From Harmothoe impar (Eukaryota; Annelida; Polychaeta; Phyllodocida; Polynoidae): 64,000 nt of DNA. Positions 33,559 to 60,619 of this stretch are shown here, one piece after another. Numbering within the stretch: the stretch's first letter is position 1; each line of letters opens with the position of its first letter. The stretch lies in assembly GCA_947462335.1 (NCBI GenBank), contig OX381704.1:29721955-29785954 (forward strand), read 5' to 3'. The notes under the pieces are model-generated. The model was not told the DNA's origin. It did no database searches and saw nothing but the letters and a program-made list of their open reading frames with translations. Made by a program: the position numbers and the translations under genes.

Positions 33559-34297
33559 GTCGGCTGCTAGTTCCAGTACAATCCCAGAATTATTTCACAT
33601 GAGTTTCCACGGTCCCCGTCTCGTCCCACACCGAACACCGTCTGCCACTCAGAAATATGGCGGGCTCGGAACAGCACGTCGGGAACCCCCTGTCACGTGA
33701 TATTCAATAATACACATACTTTTGTGACGTACCCAAAACGTGCGCTAAGCAGAGACTGATGACGTCAAATTTAAAGGTCTCGCCCCGTCTGCTTGTTGTT
33801 ATCGACCGACCAATCAGAGTACAGTTTAGAAACAAACTAGCCAATGAAAACTTCTCTTTTAGCCGACATGCGGCACACCGTCACTCTTCACCCACAGTTT
33901 AGCTTCTCTATTTTCTTACCATTTCCATCTTAGAATCGGGTCTGAGAGCGAAATAGGCCATAACAGGATGATGGCCGAGTGGTAGTGCTTTGCTCGGACG
34001 TGTCATAGGATATTTCAAGCTACATTTCTCGGAAATACCGTTTCTTTCGGACATAGATGGGACGCTAAGATATTAGTACACCATTCCTTCATCCATCGGT
34101 ATCATCATTTGGTCAGAATTATTTGAACCGTGCAATAACTAAGCACGATAAGTGGGAGCGTCACTGCGGAAACTGTCAGCTGTGCGTCACATCGCAAGAA
34201 GACAAGTGCCCGTTCAAACAGGTCCCCTTGCTCAATATTTGGCTGTGTTCTCGCCGTTCAAGTTCCCTCACAAGGAACCCCGGACATTTAACCCAGT
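33559..34297. promoter_or_regulatory. Bidirectional SRGAP / FAM72 promoter
   Basis: The 739 bp between the two start codons are CpG-rich relative to the flanks. Visible motifs: ATATGGCGGG (YY1-like, about 33,655), CACGTG (33,694-33,699), TGACGTCA CRE (33,760-33,767), CCAAT boxes (33,810-33,814 and 33,841-33,845, both followed by CAG or GAA), and TTTGAA (34,122-34,127), which resembles the CHR element of cell-cycle genes. No TATA box is evident. The motif set suits a shared housekeeping/cell-cycle promoter; activity is inferred. Confidence 0.6.
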
Positions 34298-37306
<3,009 letters not shown>

Positions 37307-40000
37307 TGCGCTACTTCTCATCGCACCTTTGTATATAGAGTATATGAACACGTCGACAGACCACTTGGAATCACGCCATTTGTTATATAGACAAACTTTA
37401 CAAACCTAGTCTTTTTACATTGCACTGAGCAGTGATCAGGAATTCTGTAAAGTACAAAGAAACATTGTCACGTCAAAGTCATCGTATTGTAGATTTGGAA
37501 TGGTACCTAGCAGTATGTGAACCGTCTCGCCATATGCAACAGAGTGCCATGCTGATATGTCTTTAACATCTGGTTCTACGTGTTATTGTTTTGCAAAAGT
37601 GGAGCATTTTGTTGGTTCAGAATATATATGTCAATATAGAATTTTGAGCCAATAGTGAATTCAATCAGTGTTGGTCACATTGCAGTTTTGTACAATGTAG
37701 GGAAACTTATTGTGGGCTCTAATACTGGCTATTCTGTTAACAATAAGCATCTATCGACACAGCGATGGACTAATGGTGCGCAGACAACATGATCTGCTAG
37801 CGGGTTTACCATGACGGTGTATTTATTCATCATATCAGGGATCGTGCGATAAGAGTTCCGTAAGAAAAGAAAGAAACAACGAGTTTTGAAGCCATATCTA
37901 CGCGAACATGTACACATGCAGAATGCCAAAAAATGTAGTAGTTTCTGTCATACATGTTACATCTATTTAGTCATGACATCATATCATACATCTATCATAG
38001 ACTCATTCACAAGGCCATATAGTGTTTCATACCCTTCATTCCACTGGTCTCTCTCTCTCTCTGCACCTGGTCTATGAAAGTGGGTCTCTACTAGAACTGT
38101 TCCTGGTGCGACTATTTATGAAAGCTATACCTCAAGTGATCGTTGACAACATATTGCCAAACTAATTGCATGTTGAATGTGAGGTTATTTTCTGTAATGC
38201 TTCATGCACCAGCCCGACTGTTGTAGCGCACATTTGTCTGCTTTATTTATAACATGCTATCATCAGGACGTTTTGTGGACAAAGTCCTTGTCCTTAAGTA
38301 TTGTACTCCAGTTTCTGTACATCTTGATAACGCGTCTCATGCTCACACCTTATCAATATCGATAAACACTATTGACTTAATCGTTTATAAAGTAGTGATT
38401 ATCATGATTTTGTGTTCCTTACACAATTTCGGTCAACAATCCACATTCCTCATCTCTGCTAAAAGTGACAGTTTGATGTGTTTCCCTCTAACCCTACACT
38501 AACATTCAACCCGTAGGGGAGTCTTGATACAAATTTATATATTTCCTCACAAGTATTCTCGCACCGGGTGCTGGATACCCATAAACCATCAGTCAAATAT
38601 GTTTCTAATTCTATATACATTTTAGAACAACTTGTTCAAAGTAATTTATGATTTACTGTTTTTTTTTAAACCTTTTCGATATATATACACTGAAATGCCC
38701 AGGATCTTCCTCTGACACGTGCATTGATATTTATAAGCACTTCCTATATGGTATCTGGAAATTGTGAACGCGAAAGGATAAGGAAATGGTCGGTGACACA
38801 AGAAAACTACTGCTCAAAGGTTGTATAACAAGTGTGGAAGCATATTTTTTGAGGATATCGAAACCAGAAAGTTGCGGTGAAATTTTTTTTTTACCATGCC
38901 TGTAGTATACACCCGGTAGATCCAACACGGAATACATTTTGCCAATATTGCCAGTCCCAATGCTTGTCAGTTGTGTATATGAAGAGGCGTAAATATATAT
39001 GTGGATTTTTAAATAGAAAACCCCTGGTTCTCGTAAATAGAAGGCAATTAAAATAAGAATCCTCTCACAACCACACCGCGAACATGGTGTAGTCAAAATA
39101 CCAGGGTCCCGGCTGCGAGTAGTATGAAGACCGCTCCATGTTTTACGCCTTTGTTGATGTTACGCTAACCGTAAGCCATAAGGCCACTGTTATAAGAATG
39201 AAGAAGTAGGGAGCACACAATTATAGGTTTAATCCTGTATCTATGTTGGTGCAAGCACTACTGTATTGTCCACTCTATATTTATGTCGTTTACTCAGTTG
39301 TCCTCTGCTTTAGAGACGTTTTTAGTGTTAGTTATTTCAGGTTTTATGATTAGAACCTCTTTGATAAATTATTTGTGTTTTATTGTTTCGTTGCGATGAT
39401 CTGTTTATGGAAAAAAATGATAAAATCTGTGCTTCAGTCGGTTTTATCAAGATATTTTTGACACATAGCTAGATTATATTTCTGATCCCCAATGTTTTAA
39501 AATAGTCAGGAAAGACTAAATCAAATGGATTTTCATAGTTTCATCGACTGATGTCTATGATGTACTAATCATACATGAGTACATGTACTCGCTGTTCAAA
39601 AGCTCAAATTATTTTGCAATGGAAAGATGGATAAGAAAGATGCACTCCACACGCAAAATATTGAAGTAGTATCTTCTATAAAGTCTATCGTCGTTTCCGT
39701 GGTAAAACTTTACTAGTCTCTTTATGTTTGTATTCTATTTATAGATGTTCTTGATTTACTACAGTGTGGACGCTGATATATTTATGATTTTGTTTGTTTG
39801 TGTGGAAGCGTGCTTTGCTTGCATTGTCTGACTTATATTAACCCGTTTACATGTTAACTTTATGGTATGAGAGTGTGTGTGACTGGTCGTTAGCATGTAT
39901 AATGCTTGGAGATGTCATTGGAAGTATTTATGTGGACTCGGAGTATATGTTGCTCCAGTGGACCAATTTTGAACTCTAGTGGATGACATGAATAAAAAAA
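37307..40000 (+). other. FAM72A: FAM72 3' region, possible long 3' UTR
   Basis: AT-rich sequence after the FAM72 stop without further exons. The first strong AATAAA I see in plus orientation is at 39,991-39,996, 2.7 kb beyond the stop, so either a long 3' UTR or an unrecognised earlier end is used. Confidence 0.35.
39991..39996 (+). terminator. Candidate polyadenylation signal for FAM72
   Basis: AATAAA followed by an A-run and AGTGAG. Distance from the stop makes this tentative. Confidence 0.25.
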
Positions 40001-41024
40001 AGTGAGAAAACATACACGGCTTTCACCTTCATCCTTTGAATGTAAAACTGGCTTTTAATGTAAGAACATAGGTATAGATAGATTCAGTAGGCAGAAATGT
40101 GAATTCCAAAGGATGAAGAAAGTCATTTCTGAAAAACGCAGATTTCTGTAAGAAATGGATTTTTGAATTCGGCAGAAAATACTACATAAGAACCCACCCT
40201 CAAACTTTTTGGTCACAAAAACAAAATCGCCTCACCCTGGTAAGTCTCATTTAATTTCACAATTAAAATTGCCTGGGCCCTTGGACTATAAGGTTTGATC
40301 AATGGAGAGCATATTCAATTGTAAGAGGTCAGGGCACGGGGCATCTTTGGTACATGTATATTTATATGGGGAAATCGGCCGTGTACTCCTCTGGTTCCCC
40401 ACTCTATGACCCTAGACCCCTAAATTCGACACGGCGACATTGGCATTTTGGGGCTTAGTAACATGGGGTCATTTCTCAATACAGTATCTATATGGCGATA
40501 TTGGAATTTCTTAATATTAACATAGTGTAGGGGTTGTGAAAGTATTACACGAACACGGGTTCCAATTCGGTTTGAATGCAACAGGTTTTCATTCAGTCTC
40601 ACGATCTCTTTATGTTCTCATACGAACACAGCCTCGAAGGTAGGATTCAATATCGTACAGGTTATCAACGGACAAGGTTCTAAGTGTACAGGTAGCGTTC
40701 TAGCTAGCTCGAAGTCAGCAGAGCTGGATGATCTGGTCTTACCCCAGCGAAGCTGGTGCAAGAGCCAGAGAGTGGGAGGGGGCGTAGGTGCCCCGTGGTC
40801 GAAAGTATCGAAGGTATCGAAGGGTGTGGGTCTGAGCTCGTCCTAGGACGAACTCCCAGAGGTGGGCAACCTCTGCCTCTTATTTTTTGGAAATACAAGA
40901 TCTCCTATGCTTTAGCACTGAAGGGCCGTATTCAATGCCCCCCATTGAATACAATGTGGTTGTATTCAATGGGCTAGGAAAAGATAGTTTTTCTTCATAA
41001 TATGGCCTCAAATAAAAAATAAAC
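40001..41024. other. Intergenic stretch between convergent genes
   Basis: No exon supported. Contains a short self-complementary segment CGTCCTAGGACG near 40,840. Confidence 0.45.
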
Positions 41025-41175
41025 ACAAATGCCAACTACATTGATACCATCTCTGATGTATTTCACTCATGGGGGCTGGGGCATATCCCACTCAGCCTGC
41101 GGCTTCGTGGGATATGGCCCCAGCCCCCACTCGTGAAATACAACAGAGATGGTATCAATGGGCGTTGGCATTTGT
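41025..41175. mobile_element. Foldback element with 67-nt arms
   Basis: Left arm 41,025-41,091 (ACAAATGCCAAC ... TTGATACCATCTCTG ... ATATCCCAC) pairs almost perfectly with right arm 41,107-41,175 across a 15-nt loop. Arms include GGGGGCTGGGGC / GCCCCAGCCCCC. No coding capacity; a foldback or MITE origin is inferred. Confidence 0.7.
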
Positions 41176-41662
41176 CTATTTATATACCCAGGACGCGGAC
41201 CAAGCAGTGTCGACGTGGCACTTCACCGGCGCGCCGTCTGGAGTGCCCCGCTTGGCTCCGCTACCGGATAACCGAACAGGGACATGCCGTAGGTGTTGCC
41301 ACCTAGTGTTCAACTGAGGCCATTCCCGCCCTGACTCCACAAACCCATGTTTACGTATTATTCATGCCCCTACAATAGCAACATGAGCTTTTTTTTTAGA
41401 TCGACAGGGAAAATAGGACCCCCTCCCCTATCAAGGGCCCCCATTCTATGTAGTCACATCCCTCGCGAACTTTAGTAATTATGGACCTACAGTTGAGAAA
41501 AGTAGTATACCATTGAGCATTGAAGGTCTATAATTCTATGGTTGGTATCTTTTCTTTTCCACTACATGGTTTGATACTGCTAACATTACCTAAATAATAA
41601 ATAAAATAACCTTTCCAATATAAAAGGAACAGCAACGAAGCCAATGCTCTTGTATAATTAGC

Positions 41663-41668
41663 TTTATT
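41663..41668 (-). terminator. Candidate distal polyadenylation signal for PDHB
   Basis: TTTATT on the plus strand reads AATAAA for the minus-strand PDHB transcript, 815 bp past its stop. Confidence 0.35.
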
Positions 41669-42017
41669 ATTAATTCCATATATACACAAGCAATAAACAG
41701 TGTTCCATTTTGATGATTCTTATCTCCTCAATTCACTATACCAAGAGAAATCTATGCAGAGAACTTGGACATCTAGACCTAACTAATGCCTTGCGTTATT
41801 GCCTGTGCCTGTGGCAGTTGTTACATTGTGTGTAAGAAATATCCTAGTGTTTGAGGTTCTACTCCAGATTAAGTACTCCTGGCAATAATGAGACATGATT
41901 TCATGGATAAATTTAACATCCTTTAATAATTCAATATAATTTCAGACAACCTTCCACATTAGCCAGTCATATTCAACTGTTGTCGAAGACCTTGTAAACC
42001 CGAGAAATTATGCAATA

Positions 42018-42023
42018 TTTTAT
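42018..42023 (-). terminator. Candidate proximal polyadenylation signal for PDHB
   Basis: AATAAA in the minus-strand reading, about 460 bp after the PDHB stop codon at 42,483-42,485. The choice between this and 41,663 is open. Confidence 0.35.
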
Positions 42024-42482
42024 TCCTTTAAGAAAATAAGCTGGCACTTGGCATTAATATTTACGTAAATGACTCTTTTCTCCATTCTTTAACTTTAATA
42101 TCCCTATTTGTAAATCAGATCTGATTTCAAGTATTATAGAATTCGGGGATAAACATCGTGTTAACTCATACATGTACAATAGTATTAGAGACTCGATATC
42201 CTGCAAAGATGCTATCTTTAACAAAACATGAAGCAATGTGTTGGTGTCATTGCATAAGCAGTCTAGAAGACGCATTCAGTGTAATATCTTCGATGTTCAA
42301 AATCTCGATTAGATTGGTACATCAAGGCTGATAAGTCGGGTTTCTCCATCAGACAAGACACAGCAGTCGCCGTTTAGAAACACTGTGTACGAATACACAG
42401 GAGCGAACACTGTTGCGAACAAGTCGCGAAGGACTCCACCGTAACGTTCATTATTACTATTGCGAAATACACGTTATATCAC

Positions 42483-55146
<12,664 letters not shown>

Positions 55147-55471
55147 GTTGACGACGTCCGTGCAGTGTCCTTCACCTTGGAGGTATACGGGTAGTTTCGT
55201 ATTCTGGTTTATGACTCTTTTTTCCTGCAGAGGGCGCTACTGAGTTTGCCGCGCCGTCACCAAGCGTTCCCCACAGAGGTCCGGACAGAGTCAGAGGTTC
55301 ACGATGATCTGTCAGAATGACAGCTTTCTCCACGAGTGCTACCTCCACATGAAATAAAAAAGGGTATGACACTCATTTACTCCCCACCTAGAAGAGGCCG
55401 GAATTAGGCCTACTTACTCTGGTGTTAGACTCATGCATAACTTGGTCCAGTTCAGGAGCAAAATGCATTTA

Positions 55472-55512
55472 GAATCTGACCACTCCATATCAGTTATGGA
55501 GTGGTCAGATTC
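55472..55512. repeat. Perfect 18-bp stem hairpin upstream of PDHB
   Basis: GAATCTGACCACTCCATA (55,472-55,489), 5-nt loop, then its complement (55,495-55,512); TGCATT/AATGCA extend the pairing. It sits 326 bp upstream of the PDHB start codon. Confidence 0.8.
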
Positions 55513-55620
55513 CAATGCAGTGGTGACATCAATGCTCCATTAGCCATTCAATACAGCACAAGTAGTATTGTATGTATCGGAACGGGACTATAGTTAACTA
55601 CTGTTTATTACTCAATCGAC

Positions 55621-56099
55621 CTGCAGCCAATCAGAGGCCTCCATTTGGTCACGTGACCCCCTCATTTGCATAATTACGTAATAGGCCACGCCCCCTCATT
55701 TGCATAATTACGTAATAGGCCACGCCCCCTTGATCACCAGCCAATCAGGGGCCACCATTTGGTCACGTGACCCCCTCATTTGCATAATAGGCCACGCCCC
55801 CTTGATCACGTGACCCCCTCATTTGCATAGTAGACTACGCCCCTTTGATCACCAGCCATTCAGAGGCTTCCATTTGGTCACGTGACTCCCTCATTTGCAT
55901 AATAATGGATCACGTGACTCCCTCATTTGCATAATAGGACCACACCCCCTTGGTCACGTGACCGGAAGCGCTCTTTATTTGGAAAATAGGCCACACCCCC
56001 TTGGTCACGTGACCTGACCCCCTCCCTCATTTGCATAATATAGACAATAGACAGACCACACCCCCCTTTTGGTCACATGACTTGGACTAGCCAATGGGA
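55621..56099. promoter_or_regulatory. Iterated CCAAT / CACGTG / octamer / CCACGCCCC array
   Basis: Degenerate direct repeats carry seven CACGTG E-boxes (first at 55,650-55,655) plus one CACATG variant, seven ATTTGCAT octamers (first at 55,664-55,671), several CCACGCCCC or CCACACCCC boxes and CCAAT boxes. The order within a unit is stable: CCAATCAG, CATTTGGTCACGTGAC, CCCTCATTTGCATAAT, GGCCACGCCCC. It lies about 475-950 bp upstream of the PDHB ATG. The words match USF/MITF/TFE, POU, KLF/Sp and NF-Y sites; regulatory use is inferred, and a mere satellite is possible. Confidence 0.5.
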
Positions 56100-56105
56100 G
56101 GCTTC

Positions 56106-56225
56106 TATAAGGGGGGAGGGGAGGGGGGGGAGGGGGGCACTTTAAGATGCATGGGGAGGGGAGGGGGGGGAGGGGGGCACTATTTATGGGGTGGGCGGGC
56201 ACTTGGGGGGGAGGGGGGGCCTTTG
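56106..56225 (+). repeat. G-run block with quadruplex potential
   Basis: Many runs of 3-9 G separated by A, with two copies of GGGGAGGGGAGGGGGGGG-type sequence. Sequence could form G-quadruplexes on the plus strand. Confidence 0.7.
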
Positions 56226-57537
56226 GGGTCTGCTCGGGAGAAAAAAAAAAAATTATCTGATCTCTAGGGATTCGCTTCCTCTCTACCCCCCTTTAGGGGG
56301 GTAGGGAGGAGGCGAGTCGGAGGTGACTGTAGAGGAGTTTTTCGGTGACTTGATGACTTTCAAACGACCGTGCTGATAGTTGATAAATTTGACTTTTTGA
56401 CTTGAATATTTCTTGCGACTTTGCGACTTGTATGCGAAAGCGAAAGCGACTTTGCGGCCCGTAGCCCCTTAAATAAAGAGGTGACTTTGTAACCTCAGGG
56501 GGGAGATCCTTCTACACCACCACAGAAAGGATCTCGGTTGATTGACTGTACTTTGACTTGTTGTTGTAAACAAAAAAAAAATCAATGAATAGAACGACCC
56601 TCTTATTGCTAACAAAGGAACGACTTTTGAATTACACAAATGTGACTACCCTCTTTTTGTAGGGGTTAGCGGTAACTCGACTTGAATTAGAGTATTAGGG
56701 AGAGCAAAACGCGACTACACGCCGTCTTAGACTGTCGTCTTACAGACCGGATAACAATAACCCTAGTTACCTCGGTTACTGTTGATGACGCGTAATGAGC
56801 AACGTCGTCAAAATTAAGCTGACGTCAGCGGTCGGCTAGCCAGACAGGTTTTTTTTGTCAAAATGACCGGAGCATGTTACGTTGCGGTCGCTCAAGAGAC
56901 GGCGATGCATCTGGTCACGTGGATACTGAAAGAAGGTCTACCTATAACCACCACGCTAGTTTGAACGCGGCGGGTATGAGTCATCATGGGGCCCTTGACG
57001 GGTGGGTCCTCCCCATGCAGCCGTATGTCGAATTTAAGAAATACCCGTGTCACACGTCACTAAGGGAGAAAACGTTTTTTGAAAATATTTAGAACCCGAA
57101 TTTGAGCATTCTGGTACATTTTTAAGGACCCAGACACTGCAAAGCCGAGAACCATCCAAGAAAAAAAAAAAAATTTTGGCGAAATGTTTAGGCTTGAAAT
57201 GGTACTTTTCTGATGCACTCTTCGAACATTTTTTTTTCCTCATGTCACTATGGTCCATGTCACATGTCGTACTCAAGAAATGCCACATGTCCCATGTCAC
57301 TTAGATGTCCGTGCCCGTGTCGTCGTATCGAATTTTAAGAAAATGACCATGTCACCATATCGAATTTAGGGGTCTAGTGACATCAGCATGTCCGGCTATC
57401 CTCCACAAATTTAGCTCTAAAATGTTTACTTTTTTTTGGGCCGATTTTTCATCATTTTAAAAAAATCAATAGGCTGTTGAAATGTTTGCTGTTGTAAATA
57501 GAAACAAAAACAAAACAAAGCGCATGGTAAGATTATG
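56226..57537. other. GC-varied stretch without supported gene
   Basis: Contains a TGACGTCA at 56,820-56,827 upstream of a 33-codon ATG frame (56,862 on) that I do not recognise. No exon supported. Confidence 0.4.
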
Positions 57538-57606
57538 TCACATTGCAGTCGCGGGTCCGCTCGTGGCTTATCCAGCCTCTTCGTGGATCCGCGACTGCCA
57601 ATGTGA
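57538..57606. repeat. Inverted repeat, 17-18-bp arms
   Basis: TCACATTGCAGTCGCGG (57,538-57,554) faces CCGCGACTGCCAATGTGA (57,589-57,606), differing by one inserted base, across a 34-nt loop. Origin unknown. Confidence 0.6.
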
Positions 57607-58522
57607 TCATATACTAATCACCCGGCGTTTACGGTATTATATACTAAGGTATGAGACAGGTCCTACAGAAAAGGTGTCTAAAAAGCGCTGTGACCTGATT
57701 GAAATGACGTCAGCGGCGTCTGCTCGTCAGTGCCCGGTTGTAGCCCGTAGGACATGTCATTCTGCTTTTCTGGATGTTTTGAAATATTTTGATTTAACTG
57801 ATAATACCTGATAACAAGCCTCTGAAGCAGTTTTTGATCGAGCACGTCTTCTCTACGTTTCCATCGATTAGCTGCTTCAGCAAAAAAAATCGCGCGCGCG
57901 CGGTCTAGATGACGGAGTCGCTAAAGCTCTGTTTAGAGAGTGGAACTTGACCTTGACTATAGACTCAGTACTAACTGAACGCCCCCCGAGGTCACCCCTC
58001 ACGTGGGTATATGTGCAAGCTCGGGTTCTTCACTTTACGGCTTGACTAAAACTGAGACGCGTCCATGATAAACTCTAGCCCTTTTTTTTCTTTTCTAGGA
58101 TCGAGAGAGAGATTTTAAATGGGGCGGTTATCTAAATAGCGTGGAACTAAAATCAGGCTGCGGCAGATAGTATCTCTGCGCACCTCAAGACTCAACGTAA
58201 CTTTCACTCTCCAGCAGAAGTTTAGTTGTCACTAATTATGGGCGGCGACCGTCGTGCACCGGCGGATATTGGAGAGTGTTGGAGAGCTGAACCTTACAGA
58301 CATATAAATCAATCGCTCTGGTGGAGACAAGTGTCGGAAATATCTCGCCATAGATTGGAACCAAATACTTATCTAATGGAATCGTTATCAGTTTTCAGTT
58401 TTCTTGCCGTACAAAATTTATTTCCCACTCTTCACGTGGTGATAGCTGAAGGTCACTCGTCGTAGGTACGTGTGACCGGGGAACACCCTTTTTGGTTTTG
58501 GCGCGGGTTGACATCAGATTTG
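57607..58522. other. Stretch without supported gene
   Basis: Includes a (CG)n run near 57,893, a TGACGTCA at 57,705-57,712 and two unremarkable open frames (57,482-57,811; 58,238-58,465) without recognisable domains or splice context. Confidence 0.4.
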
Positions 58523-58734
58523 TACCGTACTGTCGCGATTAAGGGCTCTGAGGGAGTGCTTTTCAATTCGGTGAAGTTCTTACTCAGAAGCTATATACAA
58601 GCCAGGCGCTGGCGCTTATTCAAAGTCGCGATTTTAGTGCTTGAGAAAAAACATTTGGAGGCTCTTATACTCCGGCGCTTATACAAGACCGGCGCGCTTT
58701 CAACACTAGTTGCTTTATCGCGACCGTACGGTAT
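58523..58734. mobile_element. TACCGTA-family inverted-repeat element, member 5
   Basis: Ends TACCGTACTGTCGCGATTAA and complement of TACCGTACGGTCGCGATAAA (about 19 of 21). Interior words GGCGCTTAT and CGGCGCTTATAC tie it to members 1 and 3. Confidence 0.68.
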
Positions 58735-58874
58735 GACTTTGGTGTCACAAGGTCCCAAACTCCAAATAAGGAAGTGAAACGACGTCGCCTGTCTACCTCG
58801 TGCGCGTCATAGCGTCGTCGAAAATAGTGTGACGTCAGCTTCTCTCAGGCGGCTAGGAAGTCAGTTCGACAAAA

Positions 58875-59234
58875 ATGGCTCACCGAGTTAACTTCGTGCC
58901 CGTTTCTCGATCTATGATCGATGCGGCCGTGGAGAAGGAATTCGTAGCCGCGCTACAGAGAGAGGAGGCGGAGAGACAGAACTTCGTGGCCGTTTCTCGA
59001 TCTATGATCGATGCGGCCGTGGAGAAGGAATTCGTAGCCGCGCTACAGAGAGAGGAGACGGAGAGACAGCGGACTGCTGCTGAAGCAGAGGGTGTGGCCG
59101 ATGAGCTGATCACGAACGTCACTGATCAACTCATCCGACAGTGCGTGGAACAAGTCAAGCAGCAAGTCTGCATGGAGGAAGGTCTACCGCCCGCCGTGCT
59201 GGGGGAGCTGCTGCAGGACTACCACGCGTTATGA
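58875..59234 (+). CDS. Hypothetical protein with 30-residue tandem duplication (119 aa)
   Basis: I do not recognise the family. The ATG is preceded by AAA and lies 38 bp after a TGACGTCA (58,830-58,837) in CpG-rich DNA, consistent with a promoter. Residues 6-35 and 36-65 are two copies of one unit (bases 58,890-58,979 and 58,980-59,069, differing at two visible positions) containing VSRSMIDAAVEKEFVAALQR. A helical segment ADELITNVTDQLIRQCVEQV follows. It is charged, mainly alpha-helical in appearance, with no signal or membrane segment. It could be a single-exon gene, or one exon of a larger protein since GT words near its end could serve as donors. The in-frame repeat length and absence of stops favour coding. 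Confidence 0.5.
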   Translation: MAHRVNFVPVSRSMIDAAVEKEFVAALQREEAERQNFVAVSRSMIDAAVEKEFVAALQREETERQRTAAEAEGVADELITNVTDQLIRQCVEQVKQQVCMEEGLPPAVLGELLQDYHAL

Positions 59235-60178
59235 CCACGCCCTCCGCTTCAGCAGCAAGGTCCCTGCGACCCTCTCTACTAAACGGTCCTTTTAAGGACC
59301 AACCACTGATCACAAAAGTTGAAAATCAATCTCAATATAATATACGCATCAGAAAAAAACCCTAATAGGCTCTACACTGAAACCCTGTTGAGTAGGTAGA
59401 TCGGGTTGGGTTTTTATTTTTTTAATTTTTTTAGGAAGGGCAATCAGGTCATCGTGTGGAGGTCATCAGGTGTCCTGTGTGCTGTCTGTCTGTCTGTGTG
59501 TGTGTGTGTGTGAGTGTGACTTGGTGGAACCAGCAAACTGGGGACGTTCATGGGAACACACACCTACAAACTGGGGACATCTTCCGAACCGGGGACCCCT
59601 CACTTTGCATGACCTTGAGAAATGGGGAGCAATGGGCCCAGATATCACCAATGACCTTGGAAAATGATTATAAACACAACTTCTTGGGTGTCAACAAAAT
59701 GTCCCCAGATTGTTCCGGATGTACTTGTGCTGTGTGTGAAGAATCAAATCTAAATTTCTTGAATTTTAAGCTGTGTGTAAAAGTCCCCAATTTGTTTTGC
59801 ACACAGAAATTTCTGTGTGTCCCCGGTTCATCCAGTGATGTGGGTGTATTGTCTAATTAGATAAATTAGCATTTTTGACCTCTTAGTAATTAATCCAGTG
59901 TATCTGGTATAAAAATCTGTCATAAATTAGAGCCAAACATTGAATGTGTGTGTGGGAGAACTGAGGACTATCCTTGATCAAACCTGTGTGTCTACAAAGT
60001 GAGGACATGCCGACACAGTGTGTATATGCAAATAGAGGACGACAGGACTTCACCTAAGGAATGCAGAGAGTGTATGCAAGCTAAGTACTTGATTTTTATT
60101 GGATATCACTACAAGTAGAGCCGTTCTCGACTCGACGAAACAGGTAACAAAGACAATGCGCGACCACATATAAGGGCT
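59235..60178. other. Stretch with TG-rich and GGGGAC-word repeats
   Basis: A (TG)n/(TGTC)n patch at about 59,485-59,515 and scattered CAAACTGGGGAC words (about 59,535 and 59,567) anticipate the 47-bp array that follows. The 134-codon frame at 59,456-59,860 is not accepted as a gene. Confidence 0.5.
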
Positions 60179-60612
60179 GAGGTATGGTAAATACAGTGTG
60201 TGTATGCAAACTGGGGACTTGGGCTGAGGTATGGGAAATACAGTGTGTGTATGCAAACTGGGGACTTGAGCTGAGGTATGGTAAATACAGTGTGTGTATG
60301 CAAACTGGGGACTTGGGCTTAGGTATGGGAAATACAGTGTGTGTGTGCAAACTGGGGACTTGGGCTGAGGTATGGGAAATACAGTGTGTGTATGCAAAAC
60401 TGAGGACTTAGGTTGAGGTATGGGACATACAGTGTGTGTATGTAAACTGAGGACTTGGGCTGAGGTGTGGGACATACAATGTGTGTATGAAAACTGAGGA
60501 CTTGGGTTGAGGTATGTTGGAAACAGTGTGTGTATGCAAACTGGGGACTTGAGCTGAGGTATGGGAAATACAGTGTGTGTATGCAAACTGAGGACTTGGG
60601 CTGAGGTATGGG
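60179..60612. repeat. 47-bp satellite array, about nine copies
   Basis: Unit contains GAGGTATGGGAAATACAGTG, TGTGTATGCAAACTGGGGAC and TTGGGCT. It opens all frames over hundreds of bases, including a 223-codon minus-strand frame of HTHTVFPIPQPKSPVC-like repeats that is an artefact. A further one to two diverged copies occur at 62,751-62,826. Confidence 0.9.
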
Positions 60613-60619
60613 ACACCAC

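Noticed and set aside
33970..33990. tRNA A-box-like TGGCCGAGTGG in the FAM72/SRGAP promoter
   Set aside because: No matching B-box or cloverleaf follows.
59456..59860. 134-codon Cys/Val-rich frame
   Set aside because: Begins in a TG microsatellite and contains GGGGAC/GTCCCC repeat words; no family similarity.
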